Below the pieces are notes generated by a model that was given only the letters and a program-made list of their open reading frames with translations, made no database searches and was not told the DNA's origin. The translations under genes were made by a program, and so were the position numbers. A DNA stretch of 64,000 nucleotides from NCBI GenBank assembly GCA_963827935.1, contig CAWHCN010000009.1, positions 347,322 through 411,321 on the forward strand. Reading direction: 5' to 3'. This DNA is from DATFNV01 sp963827935 (lineage in GTDB: Bacteria; Planctomycetota; Planctomycetia; Gemmatales; Gemmataceae). Of this stretch, positions 26,708-36,719 are shown in pieces. Each line of letters starts with the position of its first letter. Positions within the stretch are counted from its first letter, which is position 1.

Positions 26708-28440
26708 ATGTTGTTTGCATCCTGGCTTCGACGGCTGACGACGGGCTCTCCTACTCGGTCGCGGCGCCGAGTACCAAGGCCCACACCCACGCGGCGTTCG
26801 ATCCTGCCCCGCCTGGAAGTGCTGGAGGACCGGAGCCTGCCGAGCACCTTCACGGTGATGAACCTCAACGACAGCGGCTCGAACTCGCTGCGGGCGGCCA
26901 TCGCCTCCGGCGATACGACCATCGACTTCGCTCACGGGCTGCACGGCACCATCACGCTGACGAGCGGCGACCTGCCGATCAGCGACAGCGTGACGATCGA
27001 CGGCCCGGGAGCGAACAAGCTGTCCGTCAGCGGCAACGACGCTAGCCGGATTTTTGACATCAGCGGCAGCGCCAGCGTGACCATCGACGGGCTGACCCTC
27101 ACCGATGGTCTGGCGACCGCGGGCGGTGGCATCCTGCTCAGGGGCAGCGCATCGCTCAGCATCAGCAACTGCACGCTGTCCGACAACGAGGCCCTCGGCA
27201 GTTCGCCTGGCAGTCAGACTGCCCCTGATGGGTCCGGTGGCGCCATCGAAGACACCTCGCCCGGAGCACTGACCGTCGCCAACAGCACCTTCACCAGCAA
27301 CACGGCCATCGCCGTCGGTCCCAACGATCCCGTCGTGTCGTCCAAGTATGTGTTCGCCGCGGGCGGCGCGATCGACGTTTACCAGGCCAACACCGGCTCG
27401 GCCACGATCAGTAACAGCACCTTTACCGGCAACCAGGCGCTCGGCGGCAGCCCCGGCGCCAGCGCGGGCGGCGGCGCGATCAGCAATTCCAGTGACGTCG
27501 GTGCGACTCTGACCGTCACGGGCTGCACGATCGGCGACAACTCAGCCCTCGGTGCCGCCGATGGCGACGGCCTGACCAACTTCGGCTCCGGGCAAGGCGG
27601 GGGCATCAACAGCATCTCGGGCTTGACCGTGAGCAATTCGAAGGTGACCGACAACCTGGCCCAGGGCACGCCCTGGCCGCAAACGTCCAGCCCTCGCAGT
27701 CCGTCACGAGCAACACGGGGGTCGCCGGCGGCGGCATCTTCTGCCTCGACCTCGGCAGCGGCTCGGTGAGCATTGCCGACAGTACGATCAGCGGCAATCA
27801 GGCGATCGGCGGCTCGGGGCCGGCGCCGGCGGTCGCCGAAGGAGGCGGGATCTCCATGGTTCTCGTCACTTCGGGCCTCGTGACCGGCTGCACGGTTTCC
27901 GACAACGTGGCGCAAGGCGGGGCCGGCAACGCGGGCGTGGCGGGTGCCCCCGGCGCCAGTGGCGGCATCGACCTGGCCCTGGACTTCTTCTCGCCCATCA
28001 CCGTCAGCGACACCATCCTCGTTAACAACGAGGCCATCGGCGGGGCCGGCGGCGCCGGCGCCAACGCCGGCGATTGTTTCGGCGGCGGCATCAACGTCGG
28101 CACCGGCGTCCTCCTGTTTGGGCCTGGCTCAGACGGTTCTTCTCTGACTCTCACCAACTGCACCCTCACTGACAATCAGGCCATCGGCGGCGCCGGCGGC
28201 TCAGGCGCCAACGGGGGCGACGGTCTGGGCGGCGGCCTCTCGGTCCTGGCGGGGAGTTCCGCCTCCGTCAGTACCAGCAACATCGACGCCAACCGGGCCA
28301 AGGGCGGCACGAAGGGCACCGGAGGCACCGACGGCCTGGGCGTGGGCGGCGGTGTCTACAACCTGGGCGCGTTCGCCGACGTGCTCACCGTGATCGAGGG
28401 GAACCACGCTTCCACCAGCAACGACGATATCTATCCTTGA
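26708..28440 (+). CDS. Second repeat-rich surface protein (one frame break)
   Basis: N-terminal basic region, then ILPRLEVLEDRSLPSTFTV, the LExLEDR motif after which planctomycete surface proteins usually begin their repeats. Body: parallel beta-helix, choice-of-anchor-like units (TIDGLTLTDGLATAGGGILL, CTLSDNEALG, STFTGNQALGG). The frame shifts near 27690 and resumes as VSIADSTISGNQAIGG to the stop at 28440. Probably secreted; paralogous in style to its upstream neighbour and preceded by the same leader hairpin. Confidence 0.78.
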
Positions 28441-28449
28441 CTTCCGCCA

Positions 28450-28857
28450 GTCCGCGGCGCAGGCCAGGGTGGTTCTTGGTTTGCGCCGCGGGCTCTCCAA
28501 CTCAGCCGCGGCAGCGCTGCCGGCGATCCCTACCGTCCGGCCCGTGCGTCGCGCGACTTCCTCGTCAGGGACGGTCCCGAGCAAGGCGATGTCGTCCGGC
28601 GTCCAGCGTGGCCCGTGGTAGCCCAGCACCAGGTTGTTCGCCAAGCCCTTCTCGGAATTCGTCTGCCGTCGTTGCTCCCGTTCTTGCTCGGTCCACTCCC
28701 GCTCCTTGATCGCTTCGGCGCCCTTCTCGGCGGACCCTTGAATCAGGCGATGCGTGCCCTCGTTGTTGGTTCACCCGACGGCGAGAAGCCTTCCGCCACT
28801 GCGGGACGACCCGGACGCCGGCGCCTCACCGATGCATGGCGGCAGCCGCGGACTCAT
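28450..28857 (-). pseudogene. Degraded gene remnant with HTH-like segment
   Basis: A minus frame overlapping the upstream remnant by ATGA begins MSPRLPPCIGEAPAS and stops at once; after the stop it continues coherently (KERE, WTEQEREQRRQTNSEKGL, ANNLVLGYHGPRWTPDDIAL, LGTVPDEEVARRTGRTVG). The segment WTxxxxALLGTxPDxEVARRxGRT is a small HTH found in planctomycete proteins. In-frame stops and lost ends mark it as decayed. Confidence 0.4.
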
Positions 28858-29165
28858 GCCGGATCGCCCGCGCTAGCTTCGTCTTCGACCAGGAGGCCCC
28901 GGTCGCCCTCGACAGTGATGGATTGCGCGGCACCGCGGCGAGGGGTCGGGGCATCGGTCCAACTGATGATGACAGCCCCGCAGTACCGAAACAGGCGGAT
29001 CGCCCGGGCTGCGTCCTGCAGAACCGGCCGGCCGCGGCGGGCCAGGGCGTCCCGCTCGGCGGCGTCGAGGGCGTCAATGCCCAGGGCGAAGTCGAGGAAC
29101 AGCTTCAGCCTCAGAGCCAGTTCACTTTGGGGAGCGTACCCTGGGCGATGGCAGCGGTGTTCGCA
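28854..29165 (-). pseudogene. Remnant of a larger element protein
   Basis: A minus frame reads PGYAPQSELALRLKLFLDFA, LGIDALDAAERDALARRGRP, ... ITVEGDRGLLVEDEASAGDP and ends at 28854. The segment 'PxSELAxRLKLFLxFA' resembles the C-terminal part of primase/ATPase proteins of planctomycete elements. No start is visible. The rest of 29166-29429 holds nothing I can support. Confidence 0.4.
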
Positions 29166-29429
29166 TTCTGGTAGTTCCCTGCGTGGACGGCGACTTAGCG
29201 GGCGGATACCGGACAGAGAGGGAACGGCGCATCCTCGGATACCAGGGCGTGCCCGGGCGATCCGTCAGCCAGGCCCAGTCCGGTGCGATGGGCAGCGAGG
29301 CACTTGAGGTTCACGAAATCAGAACGGCCGCCACCGGGCCCGGGGAGGTCAAACGGCGGACGTTCATGAATCGGGCCAAGTCCGATGGCGACCCGTCGGC
29401 CCTGAGTCGGGCTCGCGAAGCTGACCGGG

Positions 29430-30824
29430 TCACTCGCGCCGTCGGGCCCTCGGGGACAGCACGTGGCGTGACCTTTCACGGCTTGGGCCTGACCACCCGA
29501 TGAAGGCCAGGCCCACCAGGACCGGGGCCAGGGCGCCGTCTGCCGCAAGGCCGTCGCCAAGCCTGTCGTAAAGGATCGAATCCAGACGCCCGCTCCCGAC
29601 CAGTTCGCCCCCGCCCGTGCTAGCCGTCGGAGCGGCAAAGAACGCGTCATCCAGGCGCCCTGTCGTGTCCTCGCTGGCCGTGGGCACGCCAGAGAGCTGA
29701 TCAACAAGCGGCGAAGCAACCGCGCTGACGGCACGAGGCGCCTGGATGCGGTCGCCGCCCGCTATTAACTCCGGGCTGATGGGGGCACTGGCGATCCCCG
29801 TTTGCCGGTTCTCACCGAAGCCGCCGACCAACAAGTCGCTGCCCTCACCGCCGAGCAGCAGGTCGCCGCCGGCCCCGCCAACCAGGACATCGCTGTCGCC
29901 GTCGGCCGGCATGTCCGGCCGCAGGGTGCCCGTCACTACCCCCGGCACAAAAGCAACCGACGGCGTGTCGATGAGGACGATCGGCGTTTCACTGACCGTC
30001 TGCAAGGTTTTGCCCGACAGATTGCCCAGCGCCTGGCTGAGGGTGACGTTGAACACGCCGAAAGGCGTTCCGCCGGCCGCCGACTCCTGGGTATCGTCTT
30101 CCACCGACACCTGCGAGTTCACGAGCCGGACGGCGGCCGCGGCATCGGACTCTGGCGGGACTACCAACGGCAGCGGTAAGGAGTTGGAAACCCCGGGCTC
30201 CACGCTGACCGGGAGCGGCGCCGGGCTGGCCGGTAGTTCCTGGCGAATGGCGTCCAGATCATTCGCCGTCAGGTTGCGGTTGGCCTGCCCTGGGTTCAGG
30301 TGTAGGTCCATGACCGATCCAGGATCGGAATTCTCACCCAATCCGAGGGCGTGGCCCAGTTCGTGGGTGACGACGGTCTGGAAGTCGTACTGGTCCTGAG
30401 AGATTTCGGCGGGATCCGAGCCCAAATACCAGTTCCAGCCGCTGACCAGAGTAATGTCACCCCCGGCCGTGAAAGCACCCAGCACTCCCTCGTCGAGCCC
30501 ACCGATGGAACTCGTCGATGCCAGGGTGATGTGAACGGGAGCCTCAGCGGCATCGGCACCCGAGACCTCCACGAGGGTGATGCCCAGCGGGGCGACCTGG
30601 GAATTGAGGCTGGCAATCGCGTTGCGGATGGCCGCCGCCTCCGCCGTCGTTTCAGGCCCCTGCGGCAGTGTGATCGCGACGCCCAACGTGCCGGTTCGGA
30701 GATGGCTCGAGCCGAGGAGTTCGCCCACACCCGCGCCGGCCGAGCTGGGGCTGCTGGCCGACAGTTGTGGCGTCGCATTGGTGATGGTGATGGTGGCCGA
30801 GGACGTTCGGTTGTAACCGTTCAC
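29430..30824 (-). CDS. Matrixin-like zinc metalloprotease with calcium-binding repeats, N-terminus lost to an IS
   Basis: The first codons (MNGYNRTS) come from the IS66-type end at 30813, so the original N-terminus and signal peptide are missing. The protease domain shows TVVTHELGHALGLGENSDPG followed by SVMDLHLNPGQ (Met-turn); the third zinc-ligand position is Glu where matrixins have His. RTX-like nonapeptides (VLVGGAGGDLLLGGEGSDLL) follow at about 315-345. It would be a secreted calcium-binding protease. Without its promoter and export signal it is probably silent. Confidence 0.7.
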   Translation of the reverse strand: MNGYNRTSSATITITNATPQLSASSPSSAGAGVGELLGSSHLRTGTLGVAITLPQGPETTAEAAAIRNAIASLNSQVAPLGITLVEVSGADAAEAPVHITLASTSSIGGLDEGVLGAFTAGGDITLVSGWNWYLGSDPAEISQDQYDFQTVVTHELGHALGLGENSDPGSVMDLHLNPGQANRNLTANDLDAIRQELPASPAPLPVSVEPGVSNSLPLPLVVPPESDAAAAVRLVNSQVSVEDDTQESAAGGTPFGVFNVTLSQALGNLSGKTLQTVSETPIVLIDTPSVAFVPGVVTGTLRPDMPADGDSDVLVGGAGGDLLLGGEGSDLLVGGFGENRQTGIASAPISPELIAGGDRIQAPRAVSAVASPLVDQLSGVPTASEDTTGRLDDAFFAAPTASTGGGELVGSGRLDSILYDRLGDGLAADGALAPVLVGLAFIGWSGPSRERSRHVLSPRARRRE

Positions 30825-30925
30825 CGTTTTTCCTGAAAACCGGCGCAGCTGACGGCGATGCCAGCTGCTAGCCTAGCCTCGATTTCCACGGTACCAAGTT
30901 CGGTTAACAAAAGCGACATGTGAGG

Positions 30926-32689
30926 TCAGGAAAAGCGGATGACCAGGCGCTTGTTACCGAACCAGGGCATGGGGGTCGGTTCGTCCGCGAGCTGCGACGC
31001 GACGAGGTAGGGATTGTGAGCCCGCTTGTCCATGGCAATGACTACTTCGTGGTCCAGCACCTCGACGGTCGCCGAAACGTTCAGCAGGTTGCGGAAGATC
31101 TTCTTGGCCGTCGCGTGCTGGTACTCCCGGCCTACGCGGTTGGCCAGCAGCCGATACAGGGCGCTGGCCATGAGGGTGATCTGCAGGTCGAAGTCCACCT
31201 TCATCCCGATCATCGACGACAGGGCATCGATGTGAAAGAACTGGATGGCCTCGGAGATACCATTCTCGATCAGCATGCGTTGGGCATAGCGAGTCACCAG
31301 GGTCGCGCAACCGGACCGGAAGTTGTTGGTCAGGAGGATGGTCGGCTCCTCGTGGCCCAGATCGATCACGATGATTTGCCGCACCTGGCCCGTATAGCCG
31401 GGGAGCGACACGCGCTCATCCAAGACACGGGGCGTGCGGAAGGCGCGGGTCAGGGAGGACAGCGTGATCCGCCGCCAGGCCGACGCCGGGAGGCTCCAGA
31501 TACGGCCGAGCATCGAGCGTGTGCGGCGTCGGAGCGTCAGGAAACCGATACCGCGCTGGTTCAACTGCTGCAGGTGTTGGTAGGTGGTCAGTTGCGAATC
31601 GAAGACCAGTTCGCGGGGTGAACTGCCAGTGCGTTCTTGCCAGAAGTCGGCGAAGCGGAGGACCTCGGCCGCCTTCTGGTCTTTGGGGATCCCAGCGTGG
31701 GCGTAGCAGAGGACACGGGCGGCGGCATCGCGGGCCAGGAAAACCAGGACGCCTTGCTCGGCGCGGCTGCGGCTGGAAATGTAGTGTTTTTCCAGCGGCT
31801 CTTCCTGAGTGTTGGCGGGTACGGAGTGGAAGTCGAGGTCGATGGAATCGCCGAGCGGCAGCCCGGCCCGCCGCACCTCGTCGAACCAGGCAGCCATGAG
31901 GCGGACTACGGCCCGGTGATCGACGCGCGAGCTATAGCTGGCCAGGTAGGAGCGTTTGGGTACCACGTTCAGGCCGGCGAACAGGGCGAGGCCCTGGTCG
32001 CAAACCAGGTTCATGACGTGACTCTTGCGTTCGGTGCCAACGAGCTTGAGGGCCAGCAGACTCCGCAGGGCCTGCTCGGCGGGAATCATCTGGGAACCGG
32101 GGAGGTCAGCCTGACGCAGCACATCCGTCAGCCGGATGTCTTTCAGGAGCGGCACGAAGAAGAAGAGGCCGCCGAGGCGCGTGCGGAAGGAGCGCGGTTC
32201 CAGGCTCACGGCGCGCACGTCGGCCGCGGCCTCGGTTGCCGGTCGAGTCGCCGCGGGCCGTTCGTCATCGAGACGGCGCGGCAATCGCGCGAAGCCTTCC
32301 TCGCGCAACAGGACGGCGAGGGCATTAATGCAGATGGTGTGTCCGGCCTGGGCCAGTTCACGCTGGATGTCGTAGACGGAGAGGTTGCGTTTGCGCATGG
32401 CCACCACGAGTTCGCGGACCCGGTCACGGGCTGGGGCATAGCGTGGCCCATGCTGGACCGTCTGGAAGAAGCGGAGTTGTTTGTCGGGGTCATGGCGGAA
32501 CTCGTGGCAGAGGACGCGAAACGAGCCGGGCGAGTAGCCGAAGCGGCGTGCGACCTCGTGGGAAGGGCTGCCCTCGACGAAGTAGGCGCGGAAGGCCTCG
32601 TATTGTCGGTGGAGGGAGTTTTCGGGAGCGAGGAAGAAGTAGGCGATCGGCGTTAAGTCATTCCGAGTAGTGGTGTTCATACCCAGCAC
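30926..32689 (-). CDS. DDE transposase, IS4-superfamily-like
   Basis: 587 aa, intact. N-terminal HTH (SPSHEVARRFGYSPGSFRVL) and second DNA-binding segment (RKRNLSVYDIQRELAQAGHT); catalytic core with DSIDLDFHSVPA (first Asp), LVFDSQLTTYQHL (second Asp) and YAQRMLIENGISEAIQFFHI, which fits the Y-2-R-3-E signature of IS4-like enzymes. Exact IS family not assigned. Flanked by an 18-bp inverted repeat and, just upstream of its start, a strong hairpin. Confidence 0.85.
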   Translation of the reverse strand: MLGMNTTTRNDLTPIAYFFLAPENSLHRQYEAFRAYFVEGSPSHEVARRFGYSPGSFRVLCHEFRHDPDKQLRFFQTVQHGPRYAPARDRVRELVVAMRKRNLSVYDIQRELAQAGHTICINALAVLLREEGFARLPRRLDDERPAATRPATEAAADVRAVSLEPRSFRTRLGGLFFFVPLLKDIRLTDVLRQADLPGSQMIPAEQALRSLLALKLVGTERKSHVMNLVCDQGLALFAGLNVVPKRSYLASYSSRVDHRAVVRLMAAWFDEVRRAGLPLGDSIDLDFHSVPANTQEEPLEKHYISSRSRAEQGVLVFLARDAAARVLCYAHAGIPKDQKAAEVLRFADFWQERTGSSPRELVFDSQLTTYQHLQQLNQRGIGFLTLRRRTRSMLGRIWSLPASAWRRITLSSLTRAFRTPRVLDERVSLPGYTGQVRQIIVIDLGHEEPTILLTNNFRSGCATLVTRYAQRMLIENGISEAIQFFHIDALSSMIGMKVDFDLQITLMASALYRLLANRVGREYQHATAKKIFRNLLNVSATVEVLDHEVVIAMDKRAHNPYLVASQLADEPTPMPWFGNKRLVIRFS

Positions 32690-32697
32690 ATGCTACG

Positions 32698-32736
32698 CCT
32701 GGCACGCGCAGCTGGCAAGCAGCTGCGCGTGCCAGG
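32698..32736. repeat. Perfect 16-bp hairpin next to the DDE transposase start
   Basis: CCTGGCACGCGCAGCT (32698-32713) pairs with AGCTGCGCGTGCCAGG (32721-32736) around the 7-nt loop GGCAAGC. There is no T-run, so it is not a classical terminator. It may insulate the transposase gene from outside transcription or be part of the IS end. Confidence 0.6.
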
Positions 32737-32923
32737 CGGAATTCCGGGAAATCGTGGGATAATTCGCTCAAGGCGAGAATCCCTCGGAGGAGGTGACGAA
32801 TGTACAACGAGGATTTAAGTCATCGCAACGGTTAACGAAGACGGCGAAAAACAGCCGGTTTTGCTGAATTTGCATGCGTTCAGAGGGGAAAAATCCCCTC
32901 CGTGGAAATCGAGGCTAGCAAAC

Positions 32924-34337
32924 ATGGATGTTCCGGCTTGCCCTGGTTGTCGGGAGCGCGACGCTCGTATTGCCGAGCTGGAAGCCCGTGTTGCCGAATT
33001 GGAAGCCCTCGTCCGCGACCTGATGGCCCGGCTCGGGATCAACGCCACGAACTCGTCCACGCCGCCGTCGCGGCCAACCCCCTCGGTGCGCCCAAGCCCG
33101 TGGTGAAGAAACGCACCGGCGCAAACCCGGGGGCCAGCCCGGACATCCGCCGCACCTGAAAAAGCTGTTGCCGCCCGAACGGGTCAAGGAATTCATCACC
33201 TTCGTCCCGACGCACTGTCGCAAGTGTCAGGCGCCGCTGCCGGCCGAGCCCGGCCCCCACGACCCGGCCCCGACGCGCTTCCAGGTCGCCGAACTGCCGC
33301 CCATCCAAGCCGAGATCACCGAATATCAAGGGCACGCCCGGACCTGTGCCTGTTGTGGCGAAGTCACCCAGGCCGCCATCCCGGCCGACCTCCGGGCTCA
33401 CGGTTGCGGCCCACGGCTCACGGCCACCCTCGCTTATCTCACCGGCCGCCACCATTTGCCCAAACGCGCCGCCGAGGAGATCGGTGAAGACGTCTTCGCC
33501 GTCCCCATCGCCTTGGGCACCATCTCCGCGTTGGAGCGGGAGGTGAGCACGGCCTTGGCCCCAGCCCACGTCGAGGCGCTGACGGCCGTCAAGGAAGCGG
33601 CCGTCAAGAACGTGGATGAGACCAGTTGGAAAGAGGGCGGAAAGAAGCGTTGGTTGTGGGTGGCCGCCACCACCGCCGTCGCGGCCTTCGTCATTCATGG
33701 CAAGCGCAGCCTGGAGGGCCTGGCTACTCTGCTGAGCGACACCATCCAGGGCATCCTCTGCTCGGACCGCTGGAGCGTGTACGCCTGCTGGCCGGTGCTG
33801 CAGCGGCAGGTCTGCTGGGCCCATTCCAAGCGCGATTTCCAGAAGTGTGTGGATCGTGGCGGCGCGGGTGCATTTGTGGGCGAAGAAGGGTTGCGAGTGG
33901 TGCGTCGGGTCTTCAAGGCGTGGCACCTGTTCCGTGGCGGGGGGCTGTCGCGTGCCCAATTGCAACAGCGTCTCGGTCCGCGCGCGCGACACCTGCGTCA
34001 GGTGCTCGACGCTGGGCGGGCCTGCGCCGACAGCAAGGTGGTTAACTTTTGCAGCAACCTGGTGGACTTGGAGCCGGCCCTGTGGCGTTTTATCATCACG
34101 GAGGGCGTCGAGCCGACGAACAATCACGCCGAGCGCGTGCTTCGTCGTGGCGTGTTGTGGCGGAAGATCTCGTTTGGTTGCCACAGCGCCGACGGTTGCC
34201 GCTCCGTCGAGCGCATGCTGACCGTGACGCAAACGCTGCGCTTGCAAGACCGCAACATCCTTCACTTCTTGATCGAGGCCGTTCATAATCACCGAGCCAA
34301 CCTGCCGATCCCTTCCCTGCTGCCGGTGGAGGGATGA
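32924..34337 (+). CDS. IS66-family transposase (TnpC), two frame breaks
   Basis: Start ATG at 32924 (MDVPACPGCRERDARIAELE): leucine-zipper-like N-terminus, then a frame change near 33065 and another near 33130 (relatives: KPGGQPGHP), before the main frame from 33168. It contains the zinc-finger pair (CRKCQAPLP, CACCGEVTQA), the DDE core (KNVDETSWKEGGKKRWLWVA, LCSDRWSVYACW, EGVEPTNNHAERVLRRGVLW) and the C-terminal segment. tnpA and tnpB are not seen, as in single-ORF IS66 relatives. As written it would not be functional. Confidence 0.85.
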
Positions 34338-34345
34338 ACGGTTAC

Positions 34346-35388
34346 AATGCTATTTCTGGGCCGTCAGCTGGCCGGGGACCTCCTGCAAGCACCACTCTCG
34401 GAGGCAATCTTGGGAGGGCCGGGGCCCCGCAGCCGGTCAACGGAATTGGGACTTGTCCGGATTACCCCCACCGCACAATCACCGTGAGTGCAACAGGACG
34501 ATCGGGCCGGTGCGAGCCCTGCCCTTCTCAGGTCCGCCTGCCCAGTCTGGCCAGGACCTAGCCGTACCCCGCCTCATTTCCTCTCAACTTCTGACTGAGA
34601 CACCCATCGCCCGAGGGACCCAAGTTGAGGGCCCCGCGGCCATGAACACGCCTGCGCGAAAGGACGGGACCCGCGGAAAGGAAACACCTGAAACCGAGAA
34701 GCGGTAGATAAGCGTCCCCGGGACCCATCGCGACCCCCGGGGGGTCTGGCTCAGATTCCGCAGCTCACCCCCTCGGCAAACCCCAGCAAACCGCGGTAAT
34801 CCGCTGCAAATCCCGTGAAAACAGCGGTTTTCCGGGGGCACCAAGGGAGTCCCTTCTTGACGGGGCCGCTTAGTCTCCTGTGGTGGCTGCGCTGCCGAAG
34901 GGGTGGACCGGTGAAGAGCCCGTCCGTCCCGCGACTTACGGCGGTGGGAAGCTGCACGAAGTCGTCCTCGGCCCAAGCAAGCCGGAACAATCCGGCTGAC
35001 CTGGACCTGCCCGCGCTCCCTCCCTGGCCTGAAGGGTTTCAGTTTCGGCACCGTTCCTGCTGCGGAGGGTTTTTTCGTACTCCGTCGCTCGAACGCTGAG
35101 CACGTTGAGGCTTTCCGGGTCGAGCGGGTTGCTCCACCTCCTTCGTTCGGCCTTTGACGAGCTTGATCTTCTCGTGGCTGAAGGTGGTCATCCGTTGCCG
35201 TGGTATGGAAATGCCTTCCGAGTCTCAAGGAGCTTGGAAACACGAAGTGCCAGAGGTGGTTTTTACGTGCTCGTGTGGCCCTTCCCCCCGCGGCAACGCG
35301 GGGGGGCTTTTTTGCCGGCCAGGCTTCGCGGGAAGCCGGAGGGGCGACGAAGTGTGCATTTTGGTGAGCACTCGTCGCCATAAGGCAT
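34346..35388. other. 1.0-kb region without a supported gene
   Basis: No frame here has protein-like composition on either strand. A 21-codon ORF at 34642-34707 (MNTPARKDG...) lacks a ribosome site. The long minus frame crossing tRNA-Val reads RLECYPHTVEVTGSNPV, which is tRNA antisense. A terminator lies at 35284-35314, so a short transcript ending there is possible. Confidence 0.5.
35284..35314 (+). terminator. Rho-independent terminator
   Basis: CCCCCCGCG, short loop GCAA, CGCGGGGGG, then CTTTTTTG: a very stable stem followed by a T-run on the plus strand. No plus-strand gene is evident upstream, which suggests an unannotated small RNA or a decayed gene. Confidence 0.75.
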
Positions 35389-35462
35389 TGGGCGCTGACC
35401 GGATTCGAACCAGTGACTTCTACCGTGTGAGGATAGCACTCTAGCCGCTGAGTTAAGCGCCC
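35389..35462 (-). tRNA. tRNA-Val (anticodon CAC)
   Basis: Minus strand: acceptor GGGCGCT/AGCGCCC, D arm ACTC..GAGT, anticodon stem CTATC/GGTAG (one T-G pair) with loop CTCACAC giving CAC, T arm with GGTTCGAATCC. 74 nt with discriminator A; CCA not encoded. It is upstream of tatC on the same strand side of the map (77 bp past the tatC stop). Confidence 0.93.
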
Positions 35463-35539
35463 GGCCGGAGCGGCGCCCTCTGCCCGCCCCTTGTTCACAT
35501 ATCGCGAAGCCTGCCGTCTGTCAACTGTTCCAGTGCCGG

Positions 35540-36574
35540 TCACACCTCGATCAGCTCATCCGCAGGATCGGGCACCGGCTCCGGCGGGGCCGAATATTGC
35601 ACCATGAGGATCCCCAGCTCGTACAGGCCCCACATGGGGACCATGAGCAGCAACATGCTCAGGGGGTCACTCGGCGTGACGAGGCCCGCAAAGATCGACA
35701 GGACGAACCAGGCCATGAAGCGCCTCTTGCGGAACGACGTGGCGTCCATGATGCCGAGCTTGCCCAAAAACAGCATCACCAGCGGCGTCTGGAACGAGAG
35801 GCCGAAGACGAGCGGCAGCAGGATGGCGAACGATAGCCACTCGTTGAGTCGCAGGTCCGGCTCCAGGTCAAGCCACTGGTTGAACCACAGCAGCGAGCGG
35901 ATGGCGTTGGGGATCACCATGACCTGGCACAGCACGACGCCGGCCAGGAACAGGCCGATGCTGAGCGGCAGGTACTTGTGGATGTACTTCTTTTCGTGGG
36001 GATAAAGCCCGGCCGCCACGAACGCCCACAGCTGGTAAAAGACCCACGGACTGCTGATGACCAGGCCGGTGACCGCCACCACCTTGAAATAGACCATAAA
36101 CGCTTCCATGACGTTCAGGGTCGAGAGCATCGGCGGCCGGCCAACCTGCTGCTGGGCCTCGGCTAGCAGGATGGAAGAGCTCAGCGGCTTGACCCAGAGG
36201 GGGACCTTCACGAATTCGTCCACCGTCTCCATGCGCTCGACATTCCAGCCCATCAGCTGGGCATCGCTCCGTTTTAGGAAGTACGGCAGTTCCTTGGGCA
36301 CATCGAGGCCTTCGTAGCGTTTATTGCCTTCCTTCAGTTCCTCGGCCACCTTCGCCACGCGGTTTTTGTAGAAGACCATCAGCTGATCCTCGACCGGCTT
36401 GGTGATGATGGCGAAGACAAACTTGGCGAAGATCAGGGCCACCACCATGCCGATGACGAAGCCGTAGATGGCGCGTAGCATGTGGCTGCGCAGCTCTTCG
36501 ATATGGTCGCCGAACGACATCCGCGTGTCTTTGAAGATGTCTTCGGGGTCCGCCGTTGGATCGGGATCGCGCAT
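35540..36574 (-). CDS. tatC: Sec-independent protein translocase TatC
   Basis: 344 aa inner-membrane protein, the substrate-receptor core of twin-arginine export. Signatures: SFGDHIEELRSHMLRAIYG (cytoplasmic N-terminal motif), YQLWAFVAAGLYPHEKK, GLSFQTPLVMLFLGKLGI and TPSDPLSMLLLMVPMWGLYE. Six hydrophobic segments are present. Compared with the usual 240-280 aa it has about 80 extra residues in the first periplasmic loop (about 65-150), a feature I associate with planctomycete TatC. It lies downstream of tatA with a 35-bp perfect hairpin between them. Confidence 0.93.
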   Translation of the reverse strand: MRDPDPTADPEDIFKDTRMSFGDHIEELRSHMLRAIYGFVIGMVVALIFAKFVFAIITKPVEDQLMVFYKNRVAKVAEELKEGNKRYEGLDVPKELPYFLKRSDAQLMGWNVERMETVDEFVKVPLWVKPLSSSILLAEAQQQVGRPPMLSTLNVMEAFMVYFKVVAVTGLVISSPWVFYQLWAFVAAGLYPHEKKYIHKYLPLSIGLFLAGVVLCQVMVIPNAIRSLLWFNQWLDLEPDLRLNEWLSFAILLPLVFGLSFQTPLVMLFLGKLGIMDATSFRKRRFMAWFVLSIFAGLVTPSDPLSMLLLMVPMWGLYELGILMVQYSAPPEPVPDPADELIEV

Positions 36575-36602
36575 CGCCGCACCTTCTCCCAGCGCGAGGT
36601 GG

Positions 36603-36681
36603 GTCCGAGCCGCGCACGCAGCGCAGCGGAGTAAGCGGCTGACGGTCGCTTACTCCGCTGCGCTGCGTGCGCGGCTCGGAC
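36603..36681. repeat. Perfect 35-bp inverted repeat between tatA and tatC
   Basis: Arms 36603-36637 and 36647-36681 are exact complements (starting GTCCGAGCCGCGCACGCAGC) around a 9-nt loop GCTGACGGT. The arm is GC-rich with no T-run. It could attenuate tatC relative to tatA, stabilise mRNA, or be a REP/MITE-like mobile repeat. Confidence 0.85.
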
Positions 36682-36719
36682 GACATCGCGATTGTTCGAG
36701 TTTATCTTGGGCTTAGGAT

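Larger units (their letters stand above)
30813..34345. mobile_element. Nested or abutting IS elements (IS66-type and IS4-like)
   Basis: GTAACCGTTCA at 30813 is repeated inversely at the right end (TGAACGGTTAC, 34335-34345), as for IS66 termini. Between them lie a complete DDE transposase gene (minus) and an IS66 transposase (plus). A second, internal inverted repeat of 18 bp (TAGCCTCGATTTCCACGG at 30874-30891; complement at 32900-32917) flanks the DDE gene. No clear target duplication is seen. Either the DDE element entered an IS66 copy, or two IS66 fragments face each other. Confidence 0.55.

Noticed and set aside
34584..35543. 319-aa minus ORF reading across tRNA-Val
   Set aside because: It contains RLECYPHTVEVTGSNPV, the usual antisense translation of a tRNA, and the rest has no protein-like pattern.
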